Below, one piece after another: positions 24,801-39,800 of a stretch of DNA of 64,000 bases. The notes below the pieces were generated by a model that saw only the letters and a list, made by a program, of their open reading frames with translations, did not search any database and had not been told where the DNA came from. Source of the stretch: Anastatus disparis (taxonomy: Eukaryota; Arthropoda; Insecta; Hymenoptera; Eupelmidae); assembly GCA_017163975.1 (NCBI GenBank), contig JAFFSR010000240.1:248001-312000 (forward strand). Reading direction: 5' to 3'. The first letter of the stretch is position 1; the number at the start of each line of letters is the position of its first letter. The position numbers and the translations under genes are program-made.

Positions 24801-27800
24801 TACGAAAAAATATTTATCCTTGCGAAAAAGTTTAAAAGAAAAGAAGAAATAACATAGACAATAAACCTGAGTACGTTTTAAAAATAATCTCAAGCATAGA
24901 CAGTACGTAAACTATTAATAGACTGATCGCGTTAAAAATAAATACGCCTATATGTGTTACTAGAAAGTTTGCGTTTTAGTACAAGCTTACGCAAAACATA
25001 GTTAAAAACTTGAAAATAAACTCAAGTTTACCTGTAATTGAACTTTTATATAATTCTTTTTTTTAGTTTTTATTAATTAGAAAGAATTTTTATTGTTTCA
25101 TATTTTTAAATAATTTGAAACTGACTCATTGTGTCCAAAGATAGAAATTTCGAATATCTTAAACGACGAAAATAAAATTGAGAATCAATGGCCAGAACAA
25201 GATTATGAATGAAATCACTTTTTTGTCATGAATAATCATTTGAACTGTAAAGGTCAATTTACGGGATATTATTGATAATTTTTATTAAACTAAATTGTAT
25301 ATATAATAATGTATAAAATTTTAATTTTTTTAAATTGGCTAAAGTGATATCAGTTTTCAAATAATTTTTGTTTTATCCTCATACAATCAGCATTAATTAT
25401 GCTTTCAGAAACGTGTTCTTTGTCTTTTGGTATTTATTAATAAAAATGCACTTAATATTAATTGAATCGATGAGAATACATGTGTCTTTACGGAAGAATC
25501 AATTAAAAATCTAGGACAATGTCAAGAGAAGAATTTTCACTTTTTTATATGAATTTTTAACAAATTTAAACTTATAAATAAAATTAATTCTGATATTAAT
25601 TTTTTAATTAAAGTTATCGAAGAAATAATTTTACTTTATTTAGAGAAAAGCTTACTTGCTTTTTTTTACATTTTGCAACTTATCATTACAAAAATTTAAA
25701 CAATGAAGCAATTTATTTAAAAACGTTTTTTTTATTTTTATTTAATGTCGCTGTATGCTATCATTACGATACTAATTAGCGACAGAGGTATCTAGTGTGT
25801 TTGTGAAGAAAGCACATGTTGCGTACAATGGTGCTTGTATCAATTGGCTGAGAGCGGGATTCGAACTCGAAACCTCGAAATTACAAATCCATCGCTCTAC
25901 CGATTGAGCCACTGACGACCTCAATAATTAAAAATAGTTGTCCAAACACTATATACACATAACCTTATTATAGTTCAAATTAAAAAGTCTATGAATAATA
26001 TTTTCTTTAAACTAGCGTATATATAGGCACGCTATTCACTTTAATTTAAAAGTTCATTCATAGAATCCATTTCATGAATACGGAAGCATCAACATTTATT
26101 ACTTTTTAACTAATAAAAATAATGATAACTTCACACATTTTTTTCAGATAAAAATTCTTGTTTTAATTGAATAGATAATTTTTATCAGAATACATACATT
26201 ATACACTATTTATATTAGATAATAAAGGTTATGAAGCATTTTTTATTAACAGAGTTAGATTCTACTAATTAATGGAATAATTTCTAATATCTCATAAAAT
26301 TTATCTTTTATATAATTTTTCATTATTTTCAGTCATGAAAATTACAAGCACCATACTTATTATATTAGTTATTATTTAAAATATTATTACTGCTCATTAT
26401 AGTTATTCACAATTTTAAAAATTTCATTAAATATAATAAAATTAACTATATATTAATAATCGCTTAAATTTTAATCAGCATTATAAACTGAATATTAATA
26501 TATAATAAGAGTTACTTAACTAAAAATTTTCATCCTTTATTGGTTGATTTTTTGAATTTTTTTTCTACTTTGACGAGCGTAAAATGTATTGAAAAACGTA
26601 AAAGAAAATTTACGTCAGAAAATTTATCACGAATACAAAACTTTTGTCCACGACAAAGTAAAACGGCGAGTCAAAATAAACTTTAAACAATTTATGGTAA
26701 AAGTTTTGTCGAATTCCCACTAAACAGTATACAAGTCGTCTTTGCCTTTTCGCTTTATCCACCTTTAAAGTTGTTAATGTTATAATTTAATTTAAAAGTT
26801 AACTTAAAAAAAAACTTTTATTAATATAAAATCGTTATCTGACAGTTAAACTTCAATATATCTGTATTAAATTTTTATGTTATAAAAAATTGATGACTCG
26901 GATTATTGATGATAGACAATTTTATTAACAGGTTAATCATCTCACATTTAAAATTTTTTTTCATCTTTTTTCTTTCAGCTAATTGAACGATTAAAAAGGC
27001 ATTAAATTATAAATTTCTTTATTAAATGTCTTGACATTGCTGAATACTTTCATAAATTTCATCGTTCAGCAATAAAGGTTCTAGAAATTATAAAAAAAGA
27101 TTGCAAGTCAGAATTGAAGCTAATATTTTTATTTGTTATAATGTATTTAGTTCAATAATATAGAACTATTATTGGTATAAATTTATTAGAGAAATAGTAA
27201 AAGCTTTCATTTCATTAAAGAATTTTGAAAATACAATCTTTAGCTTTGAAATCATTTATCTTCAAATATATTGGATTTTCTTCTTTCATTTTTATAATCT
27301 GGATATTTTTTTAAATAAATAACTTAAAGTTATTTTACGTTAACTTATTATACAAATATAACGTTTATTTGTTTCTATTTTGGTTAATATTTTTTAATAT
27401 TTATTCAGTTCAATAAAAACAATATAATTCTACATTTTATTGAGATTTGCATATAAATTAGAATAATATTATTCTCGTTGTAAGCATACAACAATTTAGT
27501 ATCATTGAATGGATCATGAAATGATTAAAGAATTTTTGAAAATCGAGTTAAATTAACAAAAGTTTGAGTTTTTTCTTCTTTCGCTTCGAGTTGTAAGAAA
27601 TCTAATTTTAAGTACAATTATTCTCAATTTTTTATATCTACTATTTCTACTAAACTATTTGTAATAATTTAAAATGCTAGATTTATAGAATGATGTACGA
27701 AAAACAGATCTAGATTTTTGGTATACTCGTTAATTTTAAAACTTGATTTACATACTCTGTTCTTAAGTCAATTTCAACTGAAATTCAGATCTACTATATG

Positions 27801-30800
27801 TTCTTTTTTGGGAATGTTGATATAATTTATTTGATTTCTTTTTTTGTTCAATTAGAGAGTTTACACCTTGGATTGTGTTAACCAGTGAAATGAAGAAAAT
27901 AAAATAATTTCAAAGTAGAGTAAAAAACTGAATGTCTAGTACTTTTCCTCATGAACTCAAAAAAACTTATATCAAAAGTTTTAAATAGCTAAAAATCTCT
28001 AAAAATGATTATTTAGTTACAATGAAAATGTTTCATTAATTATCAAAACTTCTAACATTTCTAAAATTTGTATTTTGAGACATTAATTTATTTATTCACA
28101 AACATGAACATCTAAAAAAAGAAAATAATAAGGGCATTTTGACTGCCCATCTTTATTTATTATTTTTTATTATTTATTTTTATTCTTATTTTTGTTTTTA
28201 TTATTATTAATTTGACAGTAAGACTGATAAAAATATTCTTCAATTTGTTTATTCTTGAATTGATATAAGTATTTTTTCTTAATTTAAATAAAGAAGTGTT
28301 TAATATTTTATTTTAAATCATATCCGATATATATTTTATCAAATTTAAAATAAAAAAGATTCTTACGTTTAGAAATGCCGCAAACACCGTTAAGGTCACG
28401 CGATCCTAGACACTGAAGACATAAAATCGTTTTTTCCTTCTACTTTTCCAATTACCATCATCAAGCAAGTTAAAGAAAACGTTAAAGGTATATATACCGT
28501 CGGCAACAATGGCAATGGTTTGCATTGTCAAAACGGATGAGCTTAGTTGTACCATTCGCTTTATATTTGCACGACCTTGATAATTATTTTCCGGAAATTC
28601 TAAAAGGAAACAAAATTTAAGCTTTAGCCAAAAGCAATTGGAAGGCGAGCGCTGTATTATTGTAGCAGATGCTCTAGTTTTGAATCGTTATAACGAACAA
28701 TTTTCAACATGTTTCATTCTTCTCTAATAGAGTTAGATTATATAGGATATTCCATATCTTCTATCTCCATTTGATTCCTCTCCATTGTACGCATTGGTTA
28801 ATTGCTAGGTAATCACGCTATGCTAACCGTATATAGACGAAATTAAACGATTACATTGGATTAGATTAAAGGTTCATTTGGCAATATTGCATTTGACCAA
28901 ATCACCCTAGATTATGAGATGAAGATAAGCTTTTTGATGTGACATTTCGAAATTCTTGGCTTTAAAGAGAAAATAGCCAATTTCGGTTAACGTTAAATCG
29001 TAAAGATGATAGACGTTGATGACAATTTGTGAGAATTATACCAGATTTCAATTGGATTAGTAGTGAAGGTTAGAAATTTTCGAAGAGAAGTGAAATCATT
29101 CAATTTGTTGTCCATTTATTTGGTTATTGAATTTTTATAAAATAAGTTAATTCGTGAAAAAGCTATTGTTATTTTTTATTTTTATTTTAAATTTGCAAAA
29201 AAATTGCATATTATAAATATAAATTAATACTATTTAAATTAAGATCAAAATATAGATGTTTACGTAATAAAATATTGAATTGTTTTTTGTAGATCCGAAC
29301 ATGATGAATATATTAACCTTATCGGTACAGACTTAAAAAAAAGTAATTTAAAACTTTGAAAAAGATCTTTTTAAAGTAATTCTTTTGTTATTTTTGTTTT
29401 TAAAAAAAATTGAAAATATTCTGATTTGTTTAGTAACACTTTTCCTTGTATCTCAAACAAATTTCCTTTTAACCATAGCAATTAATTAATATTAAAAATA
29501 ATGTTCTTATACAATTTTTGTAAAAATTACAAAGTTGTTCTTATTAAAGCTATTTTTAAGGAAGTAAATAATCGCTAGAAACAATTTAAAGTAATTACTT
29601 TGATGAACGCTAAATTTGTTTGTTGCTGAGTTTTGAATATTAAATAAAATAAAGTTTTAATTACGCGTGATAAGCCATCTAATGTTTTCTTACAATATCG
29701 TGTGCACATCGTGCGAAGCTATTATTTTTATAAATACATGTTCATAACGAGCATAGAAAAAATTTTATAAAATCGACTAGCGTTTTGCCTGAGTCGCCTC
29801 GGATTAATTCATTCACGATATCCCTAACTACTTGGTCATTGAATTTATTAACAGCGTATACATCGTATGAGAAAAAAAACAAATCTTGCATTCATTGTAT
29901 TTTTTTTTCTTGCAATCCAGGTATACGCCTATTTTGTAATCAATAGTACAGGTGTACTTTTAAAGTAATATTTCACCAACTTCACAATTGACATTTCTTA
30001 TGTAGGATAATTTTTTTTTTATAAATAAGTGTTATATGCTGAATTAATTTGTCGATAGCTGTAATTGTTGATAAATTTATATCTGATAGAAGAAATTGTT
30101 GATGTTTGTTTTTTATGATTGACATTCTTTATCAAGATAGGAATTCTACGTATATCATGAAGGGTTAATACACATAGCAATTCAAGTTAACTAATTTTAT
30201 TTATTATTTATTTATTAATTTTTAAATATTAATATTAGATCGAATTTCCATTTCTAAAGATAAAATCTACATTTTTTCTACTTTGATAGAAATTTAAAAA
30301 ATTAGTTTGAAAATTATGGAGTAATTTAATTACCTATCATTTAACTACTGATAAAAAACATGCATACAAATTAAAATAGTAATTAAAGAATTAAAATTAA
30401 AACAATACATTGAAATTTCGAAATTCAGTTTTAATTGAACAGTCAAGTAATATAATGTTAACTAAATTTACCTCAAACAAAAAATTTTGGACAGTTTTAA
30501 TTTTTATTAAAAATGCAAAACAATCTGAACAAAAAAGTAAAATCAATAGTTTGAAATTTTTAATAAAACACGAAACATTAGCTGTCGAATAAAATATTCT
30601 TTCAATTTACATAAACAGCTAGAAAAAAAGGAAAAGACAAAATTAATCAATATTAATTAATTTTTCATTCTATTATATGCATGCAATTAGCATACATGAG
30701 CAGATACATTTTACAGTATTTCAATTTGCTTTGTATTGCCAATATCCTTTTATTTCTCCTAGAGTAATTTAACCGTATGACTTCATTGCTTTTGTACATG

Positions 30801-33800
30801 CAAAGTAAAGACAAAGAAAACGATCGATTCTTTAAATTCACTGCAGAACGTTCAGGTGTTCGCTTTAAAATAAAGCGCAAAAAAAAGAGGAAAATAAAAA
30901 AGAACAAGTTAGGGATACGTGCAAAAATTTTTCATTCAAGGACTGATGAGGATCCGGTCTAGTGAACGTTGGTATATTATTTGCTCGATTAAACGTATGC
31001 ATCAGTTAAAAGAGAATGTGCGACTTGCGTTTTTAATATTGAAGGTTCAATATAATAATTGATTATTAAGTTCTTCTTTTTTTTCAATTAGAAATTAAAT
31101 ACACTGTTACATATTTAGGTTTTATCCTTCGTCTATTTCTAAACTGTTTCTTTATTCGTAAAAATACAAAGTTCCAAAAGACAACATTGTATAAACTTCT
31201 TAGTATACATTATTTTAATTTCTGAGAAATTAAATTTTTCAAATAATAGTAAATTATGCATAATTGACACTAAGTCTGTGAAACGATCAATACAACAAAT
31301 AGAATAAATGATTATGCATTTTTATTTTATTTGAAAAATGAATCATTAAATTTATTGCAATTGTATGTATCATTTTAATGAATCATTAACTGAATATGAA
31401 TGAATTGATATTTTTTGTACTATTTTTTAGTATAGGTGATTCAAATGTTTACATAATTAATATAATGAATATTAAAAACTATTTTTTTTTCATAAGAAAA
31501 GAATTTTGAAAATTTAATTATAATGGAAAAATTTATTTTTTTTCAAAATTTTAAATAAAAGATAACTATTTAAACTACGATACTTCGAGTATTGATTTGT
31601 TGCTAGAGCTTAATAAGAGCTTTCAGCGTGCCGTGCACTTAATTATGTTTTTTCAATCATGCACTTATGCTGTATATTTATCTAATAACACATACGCTCG
31701 ATGGTAACATATTTACAAACATTTTGATCGAACGGTTTTGAAAAAAGCATCATTGAAAATGCAGCTTCAAATAATGATTTTTAATCTCGCATTGTTTTTA
31801 TTTCATGGTTATTTTATGTTTTTAAAAGCCTAAAAAAGATTAAATTAGAAACTAAATGTTGCGCTGCAGACGAAGTCGTTAGATAGATGTTAACTTTTAT
31901 TTATTTTAATTGAATATTTTAACAGTTTTTATAAATATATATTAAATTAATGTTTAGTCAAAAAATAATTATAATTATGAAGTCGAAACAAAGCGAGAGT
32001 CGAATTTAATCCAAAAAAACCTTGCTGTTGTTTTCCCAAAAAAATTCAATCAATATACGTGCAAATATGTTACCATATAGTATACATGTAATATTTTTAC
32101 TCGGATTTAGATTGTGTTTTGTACTTTTCGCTTTTGTTTTTTTATTTGTTTACGTAAATCTGATGTTTTGTATAACATTCAAACTACGTTATCAAAATCA
32201 ACCAATTACGTTTAGAACAAAATGTGTGAGCGCCTCGATTTGTTATTTTTTTTTAGAGAATGATGTAAATAATAATGTTAATCGCAAATACAACCTCTGT
32301 ATGATTTCATGTATTTTATTATTAGTTTTAGCCAATAGGAAGAAATATAAAGTTAGACATGAAATTTTTAATACTTTTAATATAGTATATCTACAAAAAT
32401 TGTGTAATAAAGAGTTTGAGTTAAAATCATTTTCATCAGTGATTATATTGCTGTTTAAGTTACAATCCTAATTTTTCATTTTTTCTAATAGGGAGTGTTT
32501 TAATTAACCTACCATTGACTATTAATGATAAAAACTCCACTATATTTACGATAGCGCTATTATTAGCCTGTATAAGTAAATATAGTTTACCATGTCAACT
32601 TATGATACTAACGTTAAACATGAACGAATTAAACTTTTGATAAACGAAATTAAATAGTAATTTAAATATAATATAATACTGTCTATTGATTCCTAGTGTA
32701 TACATGTAATAAAGGAGTCGGTCTGTAGCTCATTCGGTAGAGCATTGGATTCGTAATCTCGGGGATCTGAGTTCGAATCCCGCTCTCGGCAGCCGATTGA
32801 TGCAAGTACCTGCACGTTACATGTGCTGCAGTTCACAAACACACTTACGAGCTCTGTCGCTGATTAGCATAGCAAAAATAGCATAACATAAATATAGCGA
32901 CGTTAGAAAAAAAATATATAATAAATTATGATTACTAATTATTAAGTATATACTTTGATAGATTCATTAGTACGTTAAACTTACATGCGCATATTTTTTG
33001 TACGCATATGCATAACTTACATTAAATTATATTTTTAACTTGATAATAATTTTTTCACATTTTTTTAAACGTTGACATTCTTTTGTGCAAATAAAAAACA
33101 ATCAAATTATCAATTATTTCTTATCTTCTTCATCCATGTATATTTTTTATTGCGTTAAGTAAATGACCATTAGTTTTTCGCACTAATCACGGTATTTCTG
33201 AAAATAGGTAATTATATAAAGAATATCTATATTCATGAGACGTTTAATTATACATATTTGACTTTCAACAATGTTTTTTTTTTGCTTTTTTATATTCTTA
33301 TTAGGGTCGTTAACAGCGATAATTCATTTGAATACAATTTTTTCGTCATTATATTTACGGTTAATTAAGGAAGTTATACAATATTAGTTATATTGTTTGA
33401 TACGAAGATATAATTTAAAGTTTAAAAAATTTTTGCATTAAACACTATGATTTTTTTTCTAAGTTTTATAATGTAAGTTGTGAAGTAATTATTTTTTTTT
33501 TAAGCATTTCATACTTTTTTACCATATATATAATGTAAGCTATAAAAAGAGTTTGTTGTTAAAAAAAATTAGATAATTTTTTATGTAAGTCATCAACAAA
33601 CTTAACCAATTTTCCAAGGTTGTTTATTACGGTATTTCACACGTGATGGCCAAGGTATAAAAAATGTTGCACGTGAAAGATTAGAAAAAACATTTTTCCG
33701 ATAAAATTTAATGGATTTTTGTCACACTTTGAAACATCAGTATTCCACGTTGCTACGTTGAAGTCAATATCCATTATGTTATTATATCATATCCTCTACT

Positions 33801-36800
33801 GAATAATTATGCAAATTAAAAAGTTTTTCCTGTTAAAAATAATAATTAGAGCAATGTCGAGCTCTTTAAATGTTAGGAATTCAATAGTATGGTGCTCAGT
33901 TGTTACCAAACTAAATAATAGATCAGTACATTTTACGCAAACCATAAATAATATATCAATCAATAATGTAGATATTTTTAACAAAAATTACCGTTAATTG
34001 CAAATTAAATATCACGAGGAAAAAGTTCAAAGTTATTTTTTTCAAATAGTGCAGTATTATTGTAAAGGAAAGTTTGTGATATTATACCAAGTTTAAATTT
34101 TAAAGTAAAATGAAATCGATCGGTGTGTTACTTTATCGTAAGTATTTTGAATAAATAATTCTAATTTTAATCTTCCTTTATCAGTATCAGATAAATATGT
34201 TAACGTTTGTAACAAAGTCATAATATTTTAAATACTTTATAAAAATTTGCAGACAGGCAGCAAATGATAAATTAAATTTTTGTTAAAATATCGAGAATTG
34301 CATATATCAAATGACTAAAATAAATAATTGCTGAATTATAGCATTTGTTTGCTTAAGTTGAGGCAATATTTATTTAAGGGTGTTGCCTGTGTATAATGAA
34401 AGTTTAAAGTTTGTCTGATTTTAAAAATCGCGATTTTTTAATTTTATTAAAATTTTGTTTACTTTGGTTATTTAATTAATAAACTGTGATAAACCATTTT
34501 AAAAATAAAAATCTGCGCAAAAATACGATAACAATATTGTGAAAATACAATTTTAAAAATTAAGAATAAAATCTGAAAAGAGAAAAATATTATAAAGCTA
34601 CTTGAAAATGTAGGTTACTCGGTATAACAAGTAATATCGTTTTTCGTCTTATCGTAATATCCTATGTACAAACGAAAGGCAACCAAAACTAAAAGCTTGC
34701 GGAAAAATTGCATTTTCCTTAATACCTTATATATAGTAAGTCTTTTATTCATAACTTTGTGTCTTGTAGCTGTTTTTAAGTTTGCTCAAAGTCTTAAAGA
34801 AAACTTGATGCAAATTTAAGCAATTTGTTAAAGCAGAGATTTATGAATAATTCAAGCTCTTTTACGATGGCCCATTTCATTTTATTTAAATCTGTTATCA
34901 AAAATTAGTTTTAAAAATTTTAAAAATTTTAACGTTATAAAATATCTTTATATAATAAAGAATAAAAATAATATATTTATATATTAATATTTTGATTTAA
35001 TAAATCTATGTAATATTCATATTTTCTTTTGTTAATAAAGCCGTCAAAGTTTTTAAAAAAATATATTAGTTTTAAGTACGGCCCACATCTGTAATTCATA
35101 TACTGCATATTCTAAACAAGCTTAATTGTTTCCTATTTTTCATTGTAATTACAGAATTTAATTTAAGCTTTGTGATTCATTGTTTTTTATTTGACGTATA
35201 TTATTCTGTTAAAATAAATTTGCAAAAAACAAACAGAAATGTTTTAAAAAATGTTCATTTTACATTTGCGTCTTTTTTCCTATTTAAATTACTAACAATG
35301 TAATAGTAAATAAATGTTTAAAAATAATATATTTTAATGTAATTATTTTTTCTAACACAATCAAACAAATATTTTAACATTATTTATTTTTATTAATGTT
35401 TTTCGCATATTTATTTTAATAAATAAATAAATTTTTAATTATCAGCTTCAATAAGTTAAAAAAAAGTTTCATTTAATTGATTGCATGCGACACAAAATAA
35501 ATTTAATTGAAATTTTTTTAATCCTTGAATTTTAACTATTATATTTTATGTACAGCAGTTAAAATGTATTGATATATTAATTTTGTTAAAAGCAATCGTA
35601 ATTTTATCTATTAAGTGTTATGATCAATTTCAATATTTCATTAGTATACAAACATTTAAATCTAAATTTTTAATTTAATTTAATTTAATTTTACTAAAAA
35701 CAAAAAGATTATAAAAAAAATTAATGTAAGTAAAAAAATAAGCAGTTCTAAAAATATAATTAAAAATTTTTGACACAACAAAATCAAGTTTTGAAATAAC
35801 TTTAAAACATAGTTGAACTTCCAGAGAAATAAACAAATATTTGAAAACATATAATATTCAAAGTTAAAATACAAGAGGTAAATAAAGTTTTGGAGGTTTT
35901 CAAACTTTCACGATAGTTATTTTTATAGTTTTTCAGTTTTTCATCGTTTAGAATTAGAATTATTATTAGAAAATAATAAAAATATAAACAACACTTATTT
36001 GTTGTTGCGAAAAAATCAAAAATAGTTACAATACAATCTGAAGAAATGTAAGTAGATATTATAAATGATAATTTAAAGAATATTTTTATGCGTATTTAAC
36101 ATCTTTTTAATTAATTATAAAATTTTTATCATAACAATTAAAATAGAAGAAAAAAAATAATCTAAATGAAATGCCATGAAAAACTGAGAATTAGCTCACT
36201 TGAATTGACCATAGCATCGCTAAATTATATCTCATTAATTTTTAGTTATAAATAAAAATTCTTTTTATAAAGTGTTTATGTTAAACAATTCTAGAAATTC
36301 TGTTTATGCGGAAATTAACTCATTTTATATTAATACTTTTTTCAATTATTCCGATAGAATAACTGGAAAAAATAAATTAAAAAACTCACTAAACAAAATA
36401 GAGTTCAAGTACCAAGTGTATGCTAATAAAAAAGAAGTAAGCTTAATAAAAAGTCAAAGTAAATAATGCAAGAACATTTAATTTGATTTTTTAAATTAAC
36501 TTACAGAAGAAAAAGTATAAATGTCAAAGTATGAAAGAAAAAAAACTATCGTACGGCATTGATAATAATTCATTCACGACCCCTTGTTTATTAGTTTTTT
36601 TTTTATTTTACAGTTCGAAAAGCTGAAAATTCTTTTTCTTCACTTACTATAGGTGAACTGGAAATAAGTTTTGTCTCATTTTTCTTCTTTTTTTTGCTTC
36701 TCTCACGAGGTTACGATTGTATTTCTGGACCACTTTGCCATTGATTTCTTTTTTCTTTGCATTTACGTATACATATGCGTCTGTAGTAGTATTGAAAGGG

Positions 36801-39800
36801 AACTTTTATTTTGCTTCTCCGACACTAAAAAGACCGACGTACCATATATATTTTCATGATTTTTACGAAAGCTTTTCGAAGCTTCGGTGGCTTTGGTGTA
36901 TGTTTTTTTTGCATATTTTGTTCGATGTTTCTATATTGATTCTTGAATAAAAGGAGTTGCATTGTGTTTTTATATGGTTTAGTATCTAAATTGTTTTTCA
37001 GTATAATGAGAAAAGAAGGATTCATATAACATATCTGAATAAAATGGTAAATTTCTGCATATGAACGAACTTTTAAAGAAATACGTATTTATAAATTAAA
37101 AATTTTGTTAGCAAATAGCATTTATTTTGTAAAAGTTAGTTTAATGAAATGAAAATATAACATCGCAAGTCTCACAATTGAACTTTGATAAGTTTGCTTT
37201 GTAGCTACGCGCACTGGCTAAGCGTTTATATCTAAAGAAAATTTTCAATATCTAGATATTGATGACAAATTTGATAATACATACAATTTTTCTTTATCAG
37301 CAATCAAAGTACTGGGGGGTAATACTAAGCGATACTTATAATTACGAATTTCGTTTGAAATAATAAAATAAAAATATTTTTATATTTTAATTCAAATAAA
37401 CGCAAAAAACGAAATTTTGAACGTGTTCTAAAAAGCATTTGAATTTATTTATTTACTAACTTCGCAGTAAGTACGTCGTGGCACCCAACTAACTCGACAA
37501 GTTTTGAGTTTGAAATTGAAGTTGTTTGGTGATTCTTTAATCTCTAATATCTTTAATATCTATAGATTAATATTATATTCAAGATGAAATTTTGATTAAA
37601 CGTTTTTTATAAGAAGATCTATATATTTAGATTATATTTAAAGATGTGATATAAAATATATGCATATTGTCACGTTATCTGTTGTATAAAAGAAATGAAT
37701 TAAAAAAATATAATTGAAATTAAAAAAAAAAGTATTTTAAAAGTTTATTAGTTTTTAAAGTAATTGTATTTAAAATATGAATCGAAAACTTTGATAGTCA
37801 TTTAAAAAGTTATAACAAATTTTGTTTACGTTTGTGTTTCAGAATTTAAAAAAATGTTAAAAGGGAATTCCTCTGGCAAAGATCAAGTTGTAACAGCACT
37901 TGCTGAGCTTCTAGGAACTGCTACATTAGTCTTTTTAGGATGCATGGGATGTCTCGGTACGCTAACGCCTACACCACCCAGCCATCTTCAAATAACACTG
38001 AATTTTGGTCTAGCAGTTTTGATAGTTATTCAGGTAAAAGAACTGACATAAATAATTTATTTGTGTGTTCCCGAGTGAAAAAATAAAATTTTATTATTTT
38101 TCCAAAGCATGTTTATTAACTATATTTACGGCTATGACTTTTCCTATTTTTTTTTTTTTTTTATACCGTGTAGATCCATTATTTCTAATGAAGGTGATTT
38201 TCGCTAGCTTAATATTTGTAGCTTTTGAATATAAAATAGAATTAATCTTATCTTGATTTTTGTACTTTACATGTCTTGCTAATTGGCTTTGTAATTTCTT
38301 ACAATAAGAATAATACGCTTTACATTTTATTCGTATTTTATCACTTGGTCCCTATAAAATTTTATCATTTCTAACTTCATTTATGGAATCGAAAACATTT
38401 ATACTTCCTGCGATCACAGGTGCTTCGTTATCCATTTTTATACGTATAAGTTTTCTTATAGCCTTTATTGTGCTTGTTGCTAAATACGTTCTCTGTATCA
38501 TTTCTAAAATTTTACTGATTGGGTCGAGTATTGCGAGCTTCATAAAAGTCAAGTTCGCAAAAATTTTCAATATTGATACTGTTTTGAAAAAGTCTTGTAT
38601 CGCTGATTTCTAGTCTAGTAGAGGTAGAAATGTCATCAAATGATAATTCATTTTCTATCTGTGTACATGGAGAATGATCAAAATAGGCTAATATTCAAAC
38701 TCCAATTATCGTTATGGATTTTATTCAAAATGACAGTAAAAGATTGTAACTTTTTATCTGATAACTCACCGCGAGAATTGCCGTCATTGTGACGATCCAA
38801 TGAGCTTTTAATACTTGTATTCAAATTATGATCGTCATCTTGTATTTTATCGGATGCTTCAGTAAAAGGGTTCCTTTAGAGGGCAAAATTTGAGAAATAA
38901 TGGAAATTCATCTTCCGTTTTTCTTAAAAATTTTCAATTTAAATTAAAAGTTTGTTCAAGATATTCTGTAGATAAAAAAGGAGTAGCAGTAGTAGCAAAT
39001 ACCAATTCAAAAATTGGTAGTACAGTTGACAGCCTTTTTGGCATAGATAAAATTGTGACAAAAAATGGAGAACAAAAACTTAATTTTTCATTATTATCTA
39101 CGAGTAGTTCTTCTTCAACACAACTTCTTTTAGGTACCATAACCTTTGTAACTCATGATTGTGACCCTAACTTTAAATACATCACCAAATCAAAGCATAA
39201 AATGATACTATAAGTGATAAAAAATATGAGTGAAGGCAAAGAAATATTTATAAAATACAGTGATTGTTATTTTAGGTTTGAAAATTTTGATTGTAAATGT
39301 GAAACCTTTCAAAAATGTAAAAAAGCTCATTGGGTCAACCATAATGTCATTAATGCTCTCAGGGACTTACAAGATAGGAAATTACTCTGTTCTTTCATTA
39401 GTCTGAAAAAAATGAGAAATGGTATTAGGGATTCAAACATGTATGCTGAAAGTTCAATAGATCAACATAATGTCATGAATTCTCCCGGTGATTTATTAGG
39501 TAAAAAATTACAATCTTTGCTTGTTATTTTGAATAAAACCCAAAATGACGATCAGAGTTTGAATACAAGTATTGAAAGCTCATTGGATTGTTACAATGAC
39601 GAGAATTCTTGCAGCGAGTTACCAGATAAAAATTACAATCTTTCACTGTCATTTTGAATAAAATCCTTTAACGATAATTGGAGTTTGAATATAGCCTGTG
39701 TGGATCATTTTCTATGTACACATATAGAAAATGAATTATCATTTGATGACATTGCTATCTCTACTAGACTAGAAATCAGCGATACAAGACTTTTTCAAAA

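Larger units (their letters stand above)
15824..37842 (+). other. Intron 1 of aquaporin gene B (22 kb)
   Basis: A GT...AG intron (donor GTGAGT, acceptor TTTGTGTTTCAG). It is AT-rich with no recognised gene inside. It contains three SINEs (19722, 25740 and 32715), an eroded inverted-repeat element (about 19433-19709), poly-T near 24569-24592, (CT)n and (AT)n runs between 22000 and 22240, and higher-complexity islands near 17690-17790, 22020-22560, 28370-28700, 30770-30960 and 33600-33750. Four CACGTG E-boxes fall at 17703, 17778, 33650 and 33670. The islands are candidate intronic enhancers or alternative promoters. One 149-codon open frame (32022-32471) is described separately. Confidence 0.6.
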
